In this document: piece after piece, positions 7,312-16,524 of the stretch | Layout of the letters: every line of letters starts with the position of its first letter | Position numbering within the stretch: position 1 is the first letter of the stretch | Source: Micromonospora sp. NBC_01740 | Lineage (GTDB): Bacteria; Actinomycetota; Actinomycetes; Mycobacteriales; Micromonosporaceae | Length of the DNA stretch: 64,000 nucleotides | Assembly (NCBI RefSeq): GCF_035920365.1 | Contig: NZ_CP109150.1 | Coordinates: 7,130,001 to 7,194,000, forward strand | Reading direction: 5' to 3' | Position numbers and translations under genes: made by a program | The notes under the pieces: model-generated | Told to the model about the DNA's origin: nothing | What the model saw: only the letters and a program-made list of their open reading frames with translations | Database searches by the model: none

Positions 7312-9573
7312 TCACTCCAGCACGATGTCGAATTCCTCGGTGGCCTCCGAAACGATCTCCGCGACATCCTTCAGGAAGCGGTTCTGGTCCGGCGATGCGC
7401 TGACAGTCGGCACCGGGGCGCCCTTGTCGTAGATGTCGGAGGCGATGATGCGGGCGCGGACGAACGTGGATCCCTTGCCGCTCTGGTTGTAGGCCGTCTG
7501 CCAGCTGCGCTGCACTTCGTGCTGGAGCCTGCGCCGGGCCAGATCGATCAGCTCCCCGGTCACGGCATTCGATACCTCGTCGATGATCGTCTGCCTCTCG
7601 TCGTCGCTCGGCTGGCCCCCGTCCCAGCGCACCGGCTGCTGCAGCATGAGATATACCTGCGCTTGCAGCGCATAGCGGAGATCAGCGACCGGCTTGAGGT
7701 TGTCGTATTCGTCCACCCACCCTTCCGCCAGGCGGCGACTCAACGCCTTGACGCGGGTCCAGTGCTCCTTCCGCGCGTCCGGGTTGAACTCGAACCCGAG
7801 CAGTCCCCGCCACCGCAGGTGGAAGCTCTTTGCCGCTTCGGTCACCGCGAGGGAGAGATTCATCCGGTCGTAGACCGGCCGGCTGGGGCCAGCTTCGACA
7901 GCCTGCTCCGGGTGGGCCAGGGCGTCGACCAGCCGTTGGAGCTCCTCGATCGACCGTCCTCCCATTCTCTTCTTCGCGTTGAGCGGCTCGTGGATCCCGC
8001 CGACGAAGAACCGTGCGCAGTCGAGGCGGCGACGCAGGACGCGCTCGGCGGCCGGGCCGAGTTCGTCGCCGATCGCCTTGAGCACGTTCTCCACGGAGGC
8101 GAGCACGTGCTCCTCCCGGGCGGAGAATGTCGGCAGGTTGTCGCCCTTGACCTGGTCGAAGTGAGTGAAGAGGAAGTGCAGTTTCATCGCGTTGCCCGAG
8201 ACGGCGATGCCCTTGAGCGCCGCCACCGGGGCCGCCTGCATCGGCTGGGCCGCGTTGTCGACCAGGAGCACGGCGTCGACTTTCTCGAGCTGCAGGGCGA
8301 CCCTGGTCGAGAGGGTGGCAACCGACTTCGGGGTGTGGCCGAGACCTTCGCCGTCGACCAGGACGAGCTTGGCCGGCTGGGCGGCCCACTGCGGTACGAA
8401 CGGGCCACTGACGCGGATGCCGTTGACGAGCGGCGTGAGCAGGCGACCGAACAGCGGGGCGTAGTTGCTGGAGAATCTGGTGACGTTCTTGATGAACGCC
8501 GTTCTGTCGTCGGTGCTCCAGAACCAGCTGACCGGCCAGTCCTGCCGGTTCCGCCGTAGGTCACCGACTTCCAGCGTGGTGAAGCGCTTCTCGATCTCGT
8601 CGATCAGGGAATCCACGATGCCGTGGAACTCGTCGGACTGCCGCAACGCGGTGTCGAGGTTCTCCTCGATGTATTCGGCGACGGCCCGTTCGTCTTCCTC
8701 GCTGGGATCGAACGCGTCCCGGGTGTCGCTGGCATATCGCTCGACGATCGCCCGGACCGAGCGCACCGCCTTCTGGATCACCTGCTGGGTGAACTCGATG
8801 TCGACCTGGCCGTACTCGGTCGGGTCGACCTCCTCGCCGTCGTCGACGTCATCGTCCACAAGGTCGTCGGCGGCCGGCGCGGTGGCACGGCCCAATACGT
8901 AGCTGAAACGGAACCGCTGGTTGACGTGATCGAGAAGCTGCCGGACGACCTCGGCGTCGCCCTTGCCGTTGAAGGCGGCCAGCGCGGCGGCTGACACGTT
9001 GTCACTCAGGTAGTCGATCACTTCGTCGCGAGGCGTGAACGTCACGGCGGCGTGGTATGTCTCGTCCGTACTGGTGATCAGCTCCGTATCGGCGACGGTC
9101 GTCTTCGCCGTCGACGTGGACGGGAAACGCTCGGTCTCCGGATCGGTGCCGAGGAGCTGCCGCACCACCGTCGTCTTGCCTGCCCCGGTCGTGCCGAGCA
9201 TCATCACGGTCTCGTAGCCGTCCGCCGCGGTGGGGAGCGGAAGAAGCTCTTCGCGTACGCCTGCGAAGTCGAGCTGCACAGCCTCCCCGTCCTCGTAGAA
9301 GATCTCCACGATCCGGGCGTCGAATCGCGCTTCGGCGCTCGCCCGTGCGGTCGGCTCCCAGAGGTCCGGGGTGCGCAGGATCTCGTTGAGCTGTTCGACC
9401 ATCCGGGCGGCCTCGGCGTCATCGGCCGTCCCGAGCGCCCGACGAACCCGGCGGCCGGGCTCACCCGTACCCGCATCGATCCTGCTGGGGTGCCGAAAGA
9501 TGACCGACCAGCTCTCCCGGCTCTGGTTTCGGCTCTTGGCGGCGGTGTAGGAACTCTGCACGGCGATGGACAC
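7312..9573 (-). CDS. large P-loop GTPase with integrase-like N-terminal segment
   Basis: A 753-aa protein. G1 is GTTGAGKTT at residues 127-135, G3 is DGEG near 407 and G4 is THFD near 470, so GTP rather than ATP is the likely ligand. Long helical regions lie between and after the G motifs. Residues ~20-75 (WSVIFRHP, then GRRVRRALGT.DDAEAARMVEQLN) read like the N-terminal arm/core-binding segment of tyrosine recombinases, but no recombinase catalytic domain follows. GTG start with AGGAGG about 9 nt upstream. It is divergent from the HTH-methylase gene at 9764 with a shared promoter region. A defence role is inferred from context. Confidence 0.85.
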   Translation of the reverse strand: MSIAVQSSYTAAKSRNQSRESWSVIFRHPSRIDAGTGEPGRRVRRALGTADDAEAARMVEQLNEILRTPDLWEPTARASAEARFDARIVEIFYEDGEAVQLDFAGVREELLPLPTAADGYETVMMLGTTGAGKTTVVRQLLGTDPETERFPSTSTAKTTVADTELITSTDETYHAAVTFTPRDEVIDYLSDNVSAAALAAFNGKGDAEVVRQLLDHVNQRFRFSYVLGRATAPAADDLVDDDVDDGEEVDPTEYGQVDIEFTQQVIQKAVRSVRAIVERYASDTRDAFDPSEEDERAVAEYIEENLDTALRQSDEFHGIVDSLIDEIEKRFTTLEVGDLRRNRQDWPVSWFWSTDDRTAFIKNVTRFSSNYAPLFGRLLTPLVNGIRVSGPFVPQWAAQPAKLVLVDGEGLGHTPKSVATLSTRVALQLEKVDAVLLVDNAAQPMQAAPVAALKGIAVSGNAMKLHFLFTHFDQVKGDNLPTFSAREEHVLASVENVLKAIGDELGPAAERVLRRRLDCARFFVGGIHEPLNAKKRMGGRSIEELQRLVDALAHPEQAVEAGPSRPVYDRMNLSLAVTEAAKSFHLRWRGLLGFEFNPDARKEHWTRVKALSRRLAEGWVDEYDNLKPVADLRYALQAQVYLMLQQPVRWDGGQPSDDERQTIIDEVSNAVTGELIDLARRRLQHEVQRSWQTAYNQSGKGSTFVRARIIASDIYDKGAPVPTVSASPDQNRFLKDVAEIVSEATEEFDIVLE

Positions 9574-9763
9574 GGAGGGTCCTCCTGGAGGGGGGTGGCA
9601 GGCCCGGGGGGGTCGAACGCGGGCAGGGGGAGATGAACGACCGGCCGCGCCTTGATGAAAGCGACCCTAGCACACTTTTCGCTGAAAGCGCCGTCAAACA
9701 GCCTAGGCGCGATCGGGCCCGTGTAGGGTGACGGCGAGACGCAGGACCACTGACAGGACGCCC
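9574..9763. promoter_or_regulatory. divergent promoter region, GTPase / methylase operon
   Basis: A 190-bp AT-richer spacer between divergent genes. It contains a direct repeat TGAAAGCG (9656-9663 and 9683-9690) and a TAGGGT -10-like box at 9724-9729 for the rightward operon. If that box is used, transcription starts after the GTG at 9728 and supports the ATG at 9764. The HTH of the methylase makes autoregulation here plausible but unproven. Confidence 0.4.
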
Positions 9764-11881
9764 ATGCCGCAGCCCACCCAGGTGACCGCCGCCGAGATCT
9801 CCCGGCTGGCCGGGGTCACGCGCGCCACCGTGAGCAACTGGCGTCGGCGTCATCCCGACTTCCCCGCCCCGTCGGGCGGGACGGAGACCAGCCCGGCGTA
9901 CGACCTGGACGCCGTCCGGGCCTGGCTTTCCGCGCGCGGGCAACTGCCTGCCAGCTCCCCCACCGACGATCTGCGCACGGCCCTACGGACCAGCGCAACC
10001 GACCTCGCCCACCGAAGCAGACTGTTGCCGCTCGTCGTCGCGGCGAGTCGCGTAGCCGACAGCGAGGTGGAAAAAGCCGTCGGGCTGCCCGATGACCAAC
10101 TGTCCGCATGGGCTGCGAAGACAAGCCGGTCGTACGCGGTCGACATCCCCGGCGTCGGCAGTCTCACGGGTCAGCCCGACGCGGCCGAGGTGCTTCGTGC
10201 CGTGCTGCGTTGCGTCAACGAGGTGGGCGCGGCGCAGACGCTGGAGGTATTGGCCGAGGGCGACATCGGGGACGGCAAGGCCGGGGGCGCCTATCGCACG
10301 CCACCGCCCGTCGCCGATCTGATGGCGGAGCTTCTCGCCGGCCCGGGTGAGCCGTACCCGGATCGGGTCTTCGACCCGGCCTGCGGGGTGGGTGGGCTGC
10401 TGCTGGCCGCCGCCGGGCGGGGGGCACACGAGTTGTACGGCCAGGACGCGGTGGGGGTGTTCGCCGCGCAGGCTGCCGCCCGCCTCGCCGTGCAGGCTGG
10501 CGGGACGAAGGCACAGGTCCAGGTCGGTGACAGCATGCGCGACGACGCGTTCCCGACGTTGGCCGCTGACGCGGTGCTCTGCACCCCGCCCTACGGCCAC
10601 CGCGAGTGGGGCCACGAGGACCTGGCGTACGACCCTCGGTGGCTGTTCGGGCTGCCGCCGAAGGGCGAGTCGGAACTGGCATGGCTGCAACACTGTCTCG
10701 CGCACCTGACCCCGGGTGGCCGTGCTGTCCTGCTGATGCCGCCGGGAGCCGCCTTCCGGCCGTCGGGGCGACGGATCAGGGCCGAGATGGTCCGCAGCGG
10801 TGCGCTACGTGCCGTCGTCGCCCTGCCTGTCGGGGTGGCCCAGCCGCTGCACATCGGCCTCCAGTTGTGGCTGCTCGAACGGCCGCACCCGCAGGCGACC
10901 CTGCCGCCGACGGTCCTGATGGTCGACAGCGCCGGCACCGGAACCACTGACACCCGCGACACGCCGGACAGGCGCTCCACGTTGGACTGGCCGGCGATCC
11001 GCAGCGCGGCGCTCGACGCCTGGCACGAATTCGACCGACACCCCGACAACTACGATCCCGTTGCGGGCGTGGCACGGGCCGTCCCGGTCGTCGACCTGCT
11101 CGACGAGGCGGTGGACCTGAGCCCGGCGCGTCACGTACGTGCCGCCCCGGTCGCGGCGAAGCCCGACGAACTCGCCGAGATGGCGTACGAGCTGAGGAGC
11201 CGGCTGCGGCTGGCGGCCAGCGGGCTGGTGGCCCTCAGCGGCGGTCACACCTGGCCTCCTGCCGGCGCCGATCCCCGATCCTGGCGGACCGCCACCGTCG
11301 CCGACCTGCTGCGGGGTGCCGCCCTCACGCTGCTCCGCGCGCCAGCGGCGATCCGCGGTTCGAGCCCTGCCCTACAGGACTCCGAGCTGCCCCGGACACT
11401 CACCGCGCGGGACGTGGTGTCCCGCCGCCCGGCCTCGGGTGCCGGCGAGGAGGAACGCTCGGACGAGGACGTCACCATCGAGGCGGGGGATGTCATCCTC
11501 CCCGAGATGCTGCACGAAGGCGTGAGCACCGCGCGCGTCGCCGACGCCCGCGACGCCGGCCACCTCCTCGGCCGGCACCTCCACCTCCTGCGTCCCGACC
11601 CGGCCCGCCTGGACCCGTGGTTCCTGGCCGGGTTCCTGGCCGCGGAGGACAATCTCAGCGCCGCGTCGTCCGGCACCACCGTGGTCCGGGTCGACCCCAG
11701 ACGCCTGCGGATCCCCCTGCTCCCCCTCGACGAACAACAGCGGTACGGCAAGGCGTTCCGCCAGCTCCACGCGCTCCGAGTCGCGGCGGACATCGCCAAC
11801 CGCCTCGCCGACGAGACCGCCCGCACCCTGGCCGCCGGCCTCACCGGCGGTGCACTGCTCCCACCGGAAGGATCACGTTGA
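9764..11881 (+). CDS. N-6 adenine DNA methylase with N-terminal HTH and C-terminal HsdS-like domain
   Basis: A 705-aa fusion. Residues ~9-32 form a helix-turn-helix (ISRLAGVTRATVSNWRRRHP). A gamma-type N6-adenine methylase core follows: motif I DPACGVGG near residue 203 and motif IV as TPPY near 274, where N, D or S is usual at the first position. The last ~150 residues resemble an HsdS half: AGDVILPEM, DPWFLAGFL, PLLPLDEQQ. ATG at 9764 with AGGA upstream; an in-frame GTG at 9728 is possible. The stop overlaps the TTG start of hsdM. It may methylate on its own specificity or regulate the locus. Confidence 0.85.
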   Translation: MPQPTQVTAAEISRLAGVTRATVSNWRRRHPDFPAPSGGTETSPAYDLDAVRAWLSARGQLPASSPTDDLRTALRTSATDLAHRSRLLPLVVAASRVADSEVEKAVGLPDDQLSAWAAKTSRSYAVDIPGVGSLTGQPDAAEVLRAVLRCVNEVGAAQTLEVLAEGDIGDGKAGGAYRTPPPVADLMAELLAGPGEPYPDRVFDPACGVGGLLLAAAGRGAHELYGQDAVGVFAAQAAARLAVQAGGTKAQVQVGDSMRDDAFPTLAADAVLCTPPYGHREWGHEDLAYDPRWLFGLPPKGESELAWLQHCLAHLTPGGRAVLLMPPGAAFRPSGRRIRAEMVRSGALRAVVALPVGVAQPLHIGLQLWLLERPHPQATLPPTVLMVDSAGTGTTDTRDTPDRRSTLDWPAIRSAALDAWHEFDRHPDNYDPVAGVARAVPVVDLLDEAVDLSPARHVRAAPVAAKPDELAEMAYELRSRLRLAASGLVALSGGHTWPPAGADPRSWRTATVADLLRGAALTLLRAPAAIRGSSPALQDSELPRTLTARDVVSRRPASGAGEEERSDEDVTIEAGDVILPEMLHEGVSTARVADARDAGHLLGRHLHLLRPDPARLDPWFLAGFLAAEDNLSAASSGTTVVRVDPRRLRIPLLPLDEQQRYGKAFRQLHALRVAADIANRLADETARTLAAGLTGGALLPPEGSR

Positions 11882-13926
11882 ACAGCAGTAAGCACACCGA
11901 GCTGGCGAATCACGCCTGGTCGGTCGCCGACCTCCTGCGCGGCGACTACAAGCAGTCCGACTACGGCAAGGTGATCCTGCCGTTCACGGTGCTGCGCCGG
12001 CTGGAGTGCGTCCTCGACCTCACCCGGGACAAGGTCCTGACGGAACACGACCGCTTCAGGGGCCAGGACGTGGACGTCTCCCGGTTCCTGCGCCGCGCGT
12101 CCGGGCACCGCTTCTACAACGTGAGCGGCTACACGCTGAAGTCGATCGCCAACGACTCCGGCCAGACGGCGAAGCACCTGCTCGCCTACATCGGCGCGTT
12201 CTCCGAGAACGCGCAGGAGGTGATGGAGCGCTACGAGTTCGCCCAGCAGGTCCGGCGGCTGGACAGCGCGAACCTGCTCTACCAGGTGGTCGGCCGTTTC
12301 GCGGACCTCGACCTGCATCCTCACCAGCGCGACAAGAAGACCGGGAAGGTGATTCTCGGCGAGGACGGCAAGCCGGTCCCGAACGTCACGAACCACCAGA
12401 TGGGGTACGTCTTCGAGGAGCTGATCCGGCGCTTCGCCGAGCAGTCCAACGAGACCGCCGGTGAGCACTTCACCCCGCGCGAGGTCATCGAGCTGATGGT
12501 GAACCTGCTGGTCGCGCCCGACGACGACGCGCTCAGCATCCCGGGCACCTCGCGCACCGTCATGGACCCGGCGTGCGGCACCGGCGGCATGCTGTCCGCC
12601 GCCGAGGAGCACATCACCAGGCTCAACCCGTCCGCCACCGTCACTGTCTTCGGCCAGGAACTCAACCCGGAGTCCTGGGCGATCTGCCGGTCCGACATGA
12701 TGATCAAGGATCAGGACCCGGACAACATCAAGTTCGGCAACTCGTTCAGCGACGACGGCCACCGCGGCGAACACTTCGACTACCTGCTGGCCAACCCGCC
12801 GTTCGGCGTGGAGTGGAAGAAGGTCAAGGACGAGGTCGAGAACGAGTACGAGACGCTCGGCGAGAGCGGTCGGTTCGGTGCCGGCCTGCCCCGGATCAAC
12901 GACGGCTCGCTGCTCTTCCTCCAGCACATGATCTCGAAGATGAAGCCGGTCACCCTCGACGGCAAGGGCGGCAGCCGGATCGCCATCGTCTTCAACGGCT
13001 CCCCCCTCTTCACCGGGGCGGCCGAGTCGGGCGAGTCACGGATCCGGCAGTGGATCCTGGAGAACGACTGGCTCGAAGGCATCGTCGCTCTGCCCGACCA
13101 GCTCTTCTACAACACCGGCATCTCCACCTACTTCTGGATCCTGACCAATCGCAAGGCCAGGGGCCACCGGGGCAAGGTCGTCCTGCTCGACGCCCGCGAC
13201 CAGTTCGCCAAGATGCGCAAGTCGCTCGGCGACAAGCGCAAGTACGTCACCCCGGACCAGATCAAGGACATCACCCGGCTGTACGCGGAGGCACTCGACG
13301 TCGCCCAGGACGGCGAGCACCCGCAGCACGGCAAGGTGAAGGTCTTCGCGAACGAGGACTTCGGCTACCGCCGGATCACCGTCGAACGCCCGTTGAAGCT
13401 CCGCTTCGAGGTCACCGACGAGACGCTGACCGCGCTGGCCGTCTCGAAGCCGATCCAGAAGGTGCCGGACGTCGAGGCGCTGACCACCGCGCTGAAGCCG
13501 CTGATCGGGCAGGTGTGGACGACGAAGCGGGCCGCATGGGACGCGCTGCGGAAGGCGATGGCCGAGGGCGGCGTGCCCTGGCCCACCGGCACGCCGTTCC
13601 AAAAGGCGATGCGGGACATCATCGGGGTACGCGACCCCGAGGGCGAGGTGCAGCTCGTCAAGGGCGAAACGGAGCCGGACACGGAGCTGCGCGACTACGA
13701 GAACGTGCCGCTGCACGAGGACGTCGAGGAGTACCTGCGCCGCGAGGTGCTCCCCCACGTCCCGGACGCCTGGATCGACCACGAGAAAACCAAGATCGGG
13801 TACGAGATCCCCTTCACCCGCCACTTCTACGTCTACAAGCCCCCGAGGCCGCTGGCGGAAATCGACGCGGAACTGAAGGCACTGGAGGCCGAGATCCAGG
13901 CGCTGCTGGGCGAGGTGACCGAGTGA
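11878..13926 (+). CDS. hsdM: type I restriction-modification methyltransferase subunit HsdM
   Basis: A 682-aa N6-adenine methyltransferase subunit. The HsdM N-terminal helical domain (residues ~1-150, LANHAWSVADLLRGDYKQSDYG) precedes motif I DPACGTGG near 231 and motif IV NPPF near 305; the C-terminal coiled tail should contact HsdS. TTG start with GGAAGGA upstream, 4-bp overlap with the previous methylase and 4-bp GTGA overlap with hsdS. With HsdS it would form the modification enzyme; the matching HsdR lies 7.5 kb downstream after an inserted cassette. Confidence 0.95.
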   Translation: MNSSKHTELANHAWSVADLLRGDYKQSDYGKVILPFTVLRRLECVLDLTRDKVLTEHDRFRGQDVDVSRFLRRASGHRFYNVSGYTLKSIANDSGQTAKHLLAYIGAFSENAQEVMERYEFAQQVRRLDSANLLYQVVGRFADLDLHPHQRDKKTGKVILGEDGKPVPNVTNHQMGYVFEELIRRFAEQSNETAGEHFTPREVIELMVNLLVAPDDDALSIPGTSRTVMDPACGTGGMLSAAEEHITRLNPSATVTVFGQELNPESWAICRSDMMIKDQDPDNIKFGNSFSDDGHRGEHFDYLLANPPFGVEWKKVKDEVENEYETLGESGRFGAGLPRINDGSLLFLQHMISKMKPVTLDGKGGSRIAIVFNGSPLFTGAAESGESRIRQWILENDWLEGIVALPDQLFYNTGISTYFWILTNRKARGHRGKVVLLDARDQFAKMRKSLGDKRKYVTPDQIKDITRLYAEALDVAQDGEHPQHGKVKVFANEDFGYRRITVERPLKLRFEVTDETLTALAVSKPIQKVPDVEALTTALKPLIGQVWTTKRAAWDALRKAMAEGGVPWPTGTPFQKAMRDIIGVRDPEGEVQLVKGETEPDTELRDYENVPLHEDVEEYLRREVLPHVPDAWIDHEKTKIGYEIPFTRHFYVYKPPRPLAEIDAELKALEAEIQALLGEVTE

Positions 13927-15260
13927 CTGCAACAGCGCCTACAACATACCCCCAGGTGCCACTTCGGCGCTTCATCAACGAGATCGTCGACGGCCCGTTT
14001 GGCAGCTCCTTGACAAGTAGCCATTATTCTGACGAGGGCGCACGCGTCGTCAGACTCGGGAACATTGGGTCCGCCTACTTCCGCAACACCGACGCCGCTT
14101 ACATCCCGTTGGACTACTACACACACTTGCAGCGTCACACAGTAATTCCTGGCGACTTGCTCATAGCCGGCCTCGGCGACGAACGCCATCCGGTCGGGCG
14201 CGGTTGTATAGCCCCAGACAACATCGGCCCCGCGATAGTTAAGGCTGACTGCTTCCGCGCACGGCTAGACGAAAAGCGACTAACGCATCGGTTCGCCGCC
14301 TGGGCACTCAGCTCATCATTCGTTACCGATCAGGTAATTGCACTAACACGCGGCTCCACACGGTCTCGGATCAACCTCGATGTGGCGCGTGATATACGGC
14401 TCCCAATTCCCCCACCTCTGGAGCAACACCGCATTGCCGACTTCCTCGACGCCGAGACCGCGCACATTGACAGACTTGCGGCGGATCGGATGCGACAGCG
14501 CGCCATCCTGGAAGAGCGCTCGTATGCCGAAGTTTCCGAGACACTGATACCTGGTGTACTCACTGCAGGGAGGGGGACGTCGCCGTGGCCTTGGTTGCCC
14601 AACATGCCCGAAGACGTCCCCCTGGTGCGACTCGGTTACGTGTGTCGGTTGCAGAATGGTTTGACCGTAGACGGCAACCGCGACGTGAGCGGCGACGCCG
14701 TGACTCGTCCGTACCTACGGGTGGCGAACGTGCAAGCCGGTTACGTGGACCTTGCGAACGTCACTGAAGTGACTGTGCCGCGCGAGACTGCGAAGCGGTG
14801 CACGCTGCGCACTGGCGATGTTCTGATGACGGAGGGCGGAGATCTAGATAAGCTCGGCCGAGGCACCGTATGGAATGGCGAACTGCCCAACTGCCTGCAC
14901 CAGAATCATGTCTTCGCACTTCGTCCTGAGTTGGACCGACTCGATGGCGACTACCTGGCGCTCATGACCCAGACGATGCACGGACGCTGCTATTTCGAGA
15001 GCACGGGTTCAAGAACAACCAACCTGGCCTCGACGAACAGCAGCAAGATCCTTAGTTTCCCCATTCCGCTGCCGCGTGTCATACGCCAACGCGAACTAGT
15101 GCGAAGTGTCCGCAACCGGCTCGACGCCATCGCCCGCCTGAGACGGGAACTGGATCAACAGCTTGCGCTACTCACCGAGCGTCGCCAAGCACTGATCACT
15201 GCCGCTGTCACTGGCCAGATCGATATCTCCACCGCCAGCGGACGAGGAATCGAGGCCTGA
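13923..15260 (+). CDS. hsdS: type I restriction specificity subunit HsdS
   Basis: A 445-aa two-TRD specificity subunit. TRD1 covers residues ~8-160, a conserved helical spacer follows (PPPLEQHRIADFLDAETAHI), then TRD2 (~225-390) and a second conserved helix region (LLTERRQALITAAVTGQIDI). This sets the bipartite target site, which cannot be predicted here. Base composition is clearly more AT-rich and codon use more relaxed than in hsdM, typical of recombining TRDs. GTG start overlapping the hsdM stop. Confidence 0.95.
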   Translation: MTATAPTTYPQVPLRRFINEIVDGPFGSSLTSSHYSDEGARVVRLGNIGSAYFRNTDAAYIPLDYYTHLQRHTVIPGDLLIAGLGDERHPVGRGCIAPDNIGPAIVKADCFRARLDEKRLTHRFAAWALSSSFVTDQVIALTRGSTRSRINLDVARDIRLPIPPPLEQHRIADFLDAETAHIDRLAADRMRQRAILEERSYAEVSETLIPGVLTAGRGTSPWPWLPNMPEDVPLVRLGYVCRLQNGLTVDGNRDVSGDAVTRPYLRVANVQAGYVDLANVTEVTVPRETAKRCTLRTGDVLMTEGGDLDKLGRGTVWNGELPNCLHQNHVFALRPELDRLDGDYLALMTQTMHGRCYFESTGSRTTNLASTNSSKILSFPIPLPRVIRQRELVRSVRNRLDAIARLRRELDQQLALLTERRQALITAAVTGQIDISTASGRGIEA

Positions 15261-15402
15261 GCCGGCTGCTGGGACTGCATTTACGCGTTCTCGCCGTGCG
15301 ACGGGGTTGCGAAAGGGGATTCATTTGGATTTGCGAGGAGAGCGCCCCATCGAAGCTTAGGAACTGAATCCGCCCAGCCCTCCGTCCGGAAACGAGGGAT
15401 TC

Positions 15403-16182
15403 CTACCCGCCGGATGGCGTCCACGGGTCGATGGGCATCTCGTAGACGAGCCGGTACCTGCCGCCAGGGAACACGATGTCGGCGGTCTCGACGGCGGTTT
15501 GGCCGGCGTAGTACGTGCGCTCGACAGAGATCACCCACATGCCGCCGCGTCTGTCGAGTTCGAGGGCTTCGGCCTCGTCGGGCATCGCCGGTCGGGTGAT
15601 GACCTCCTCGACGAAGCGGTCGATGGCCACGCCGATGGAGTCCATGCGGGCGACCACGCCGATAATCGGCCCTTGCTCGGGGTACTCAACGGGGGTGCCG
15701 CCCGTGATGGTCAACGGCTCGTACGAGTCAGCGAGTTGGATTGGGGTGTCGTCGGCGAGGTACCGGTACTTGGTGTGCATGACCATGTCGCCGGGCTGGA
15801 TGCCGAGTCGTTCCGCGAGAGGGGCCGACGCCGGAATCTTCCGGCTGTCGGCCTCCCAACTCGGTTGTTTGCCTGCGGCTTCGCTGTCTCGGGCGAACGG
15901 CGACGTGCTGCCGATGCGCTTGCGCATGTCCCGGGAGTGGGCGCGGCGGACGAGCCTCGTCCGGTTGCGGACATAGTTCCCGGACCCGCGTCGACCCTCG
16001 ATGAGCCCTTCGCTGCGAAGCAGCGTGAGGGCATGCTTGATGATCGTGGTGGAGAAGCCCCACCGCTTCTGGAGTTCCTTCTCTGTGGGGAGCTTGTCGC
16101 CGGGACCCAGTTCACCGGAGAGGATCCGCGCGCGCAGGTCGTCCACGACGCGCTGGTAGTTCGGCGGTTCCTTGCTGGTCAT
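15403..16182 (-). CDS. GntR-family regulator with UTRA domain
   Basis: A 259-aa HutC-subfamily repressor. The N-terminal winged helix (residues ~8-75: VVDDLRARILSGELGPGDKLPTE, TTIIKHALTLLRSEGLI) is followed by a UTRA effector domain (~95-255). ATG at 16182 with AAGGGG upstream; an open frame to 16263 lacks a site. It is divergent from the small gene at 16378 across an inverted repeat. GntR/KorSA-like repressors next to XRE genes are typical of actinomycete integrative elements, so this may be a remnant of such an element (inference). Confidence 0.9.
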   Translation of the reverse strand: MTSKEPPNYQRVVDDLRARILSGELGPGDKLPTEKELQKRWGFSTTIIKHALTLLRSEGLIEGRRGSGNYVRNRTRLVRRAHSRDMRKRIGSTSPFARDSEAAGKQPSWEADSRKIPASAPLAERLGIQPGDMVMHTKYRYLADDTPIQLADSYEPLTITGGTPVEYPEQGPIIGVVARMDSIGVAIDRFVEEVITRPAMPDEAEALELDRRGGMWVISVERTYYAGQTAVETADIVFPGGRYRLVYEMPIDPWTPSGG

Positions 16183-16273
16183 GGGTGACCCCTTCAACCC
16201 GACGCACTTGCTCACGTCAAGTCGACCACGCAGCTGTGGGCGCAGCAAACGGGATGCCTTCATCGGAACCGAT

Positions 16274-16319
16274 GTTAGTGCATGTTCATGCTTCCGATCT
16301 TCTAAGTAAGTGCGCTAAC
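16274..16319. promoter_or_regulatory. inverted repeat, probable GntR operator
   Basis: GTTAGTGCA at 16274-16282 and TGCGCTAAC at 16311-16319 form an inverted repeat with one mismatch across a 28-nt AT-rich spacer, between the divergent GntR and small-protein genes. GntR repressors usually bind such sites in their own intergenic region. Confidence 0.45.
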
Positions 16320-16377
16320 TTTCCTCCAGCGCCACAGGCCCAGGTCGGCGATCGATCCAGGAAGGAGAAGGTTGCTC

Positions 16378-16524
16378 GTGATTCCCAAGGTCCTGTCCAT
16401 CGTGTTCGGTGGCCTGATGCCTGGTTTCCTGCTCGGGCTGGTTGCGTTCAAGGTGAAGTCGCGGTGGTGTCCGCGCTGCGGCGAGTCCACCGAGGCCATG
16501 CGGCCGGCGGAGCGGGAGCGTTGA
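16378..16524 (+). CDS. 48-aa membrane-anchored protein with CPRCG motif
   Basis: A 48-residue ORF: a hydrophobic N-terminal helix (VLSIVFGGLMPGFLLGLVAF) then SRWCPRCGES, a CxxC knuckle, and an acidic/basic tail. GTG start 12 nt after GGAAGGAGAAGG, a strong RBS. Its TGA overlaps the TTG start of the XRE gene by 4 bp (TTGA), so the pair is coupled. No named family; function unknown. Confidence 0.7.
   Translation: MIPKVLSIVFGGLMPGFLLGLVAFKVKSRWCPRCGESTEAMRPAERER

Noticed and set aside
7131..7403. 90-codon plus-strand open frame
   Set aside because: Covers the decayed duplicate and runs antisense into the GTPase gene; not a real gene.
15281..15538. 85-codon minus-strand open frame between hsdS and GntR
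   Set aside because: Overlaps the GntR 3' end in another frame, no RBS, no coding bias.
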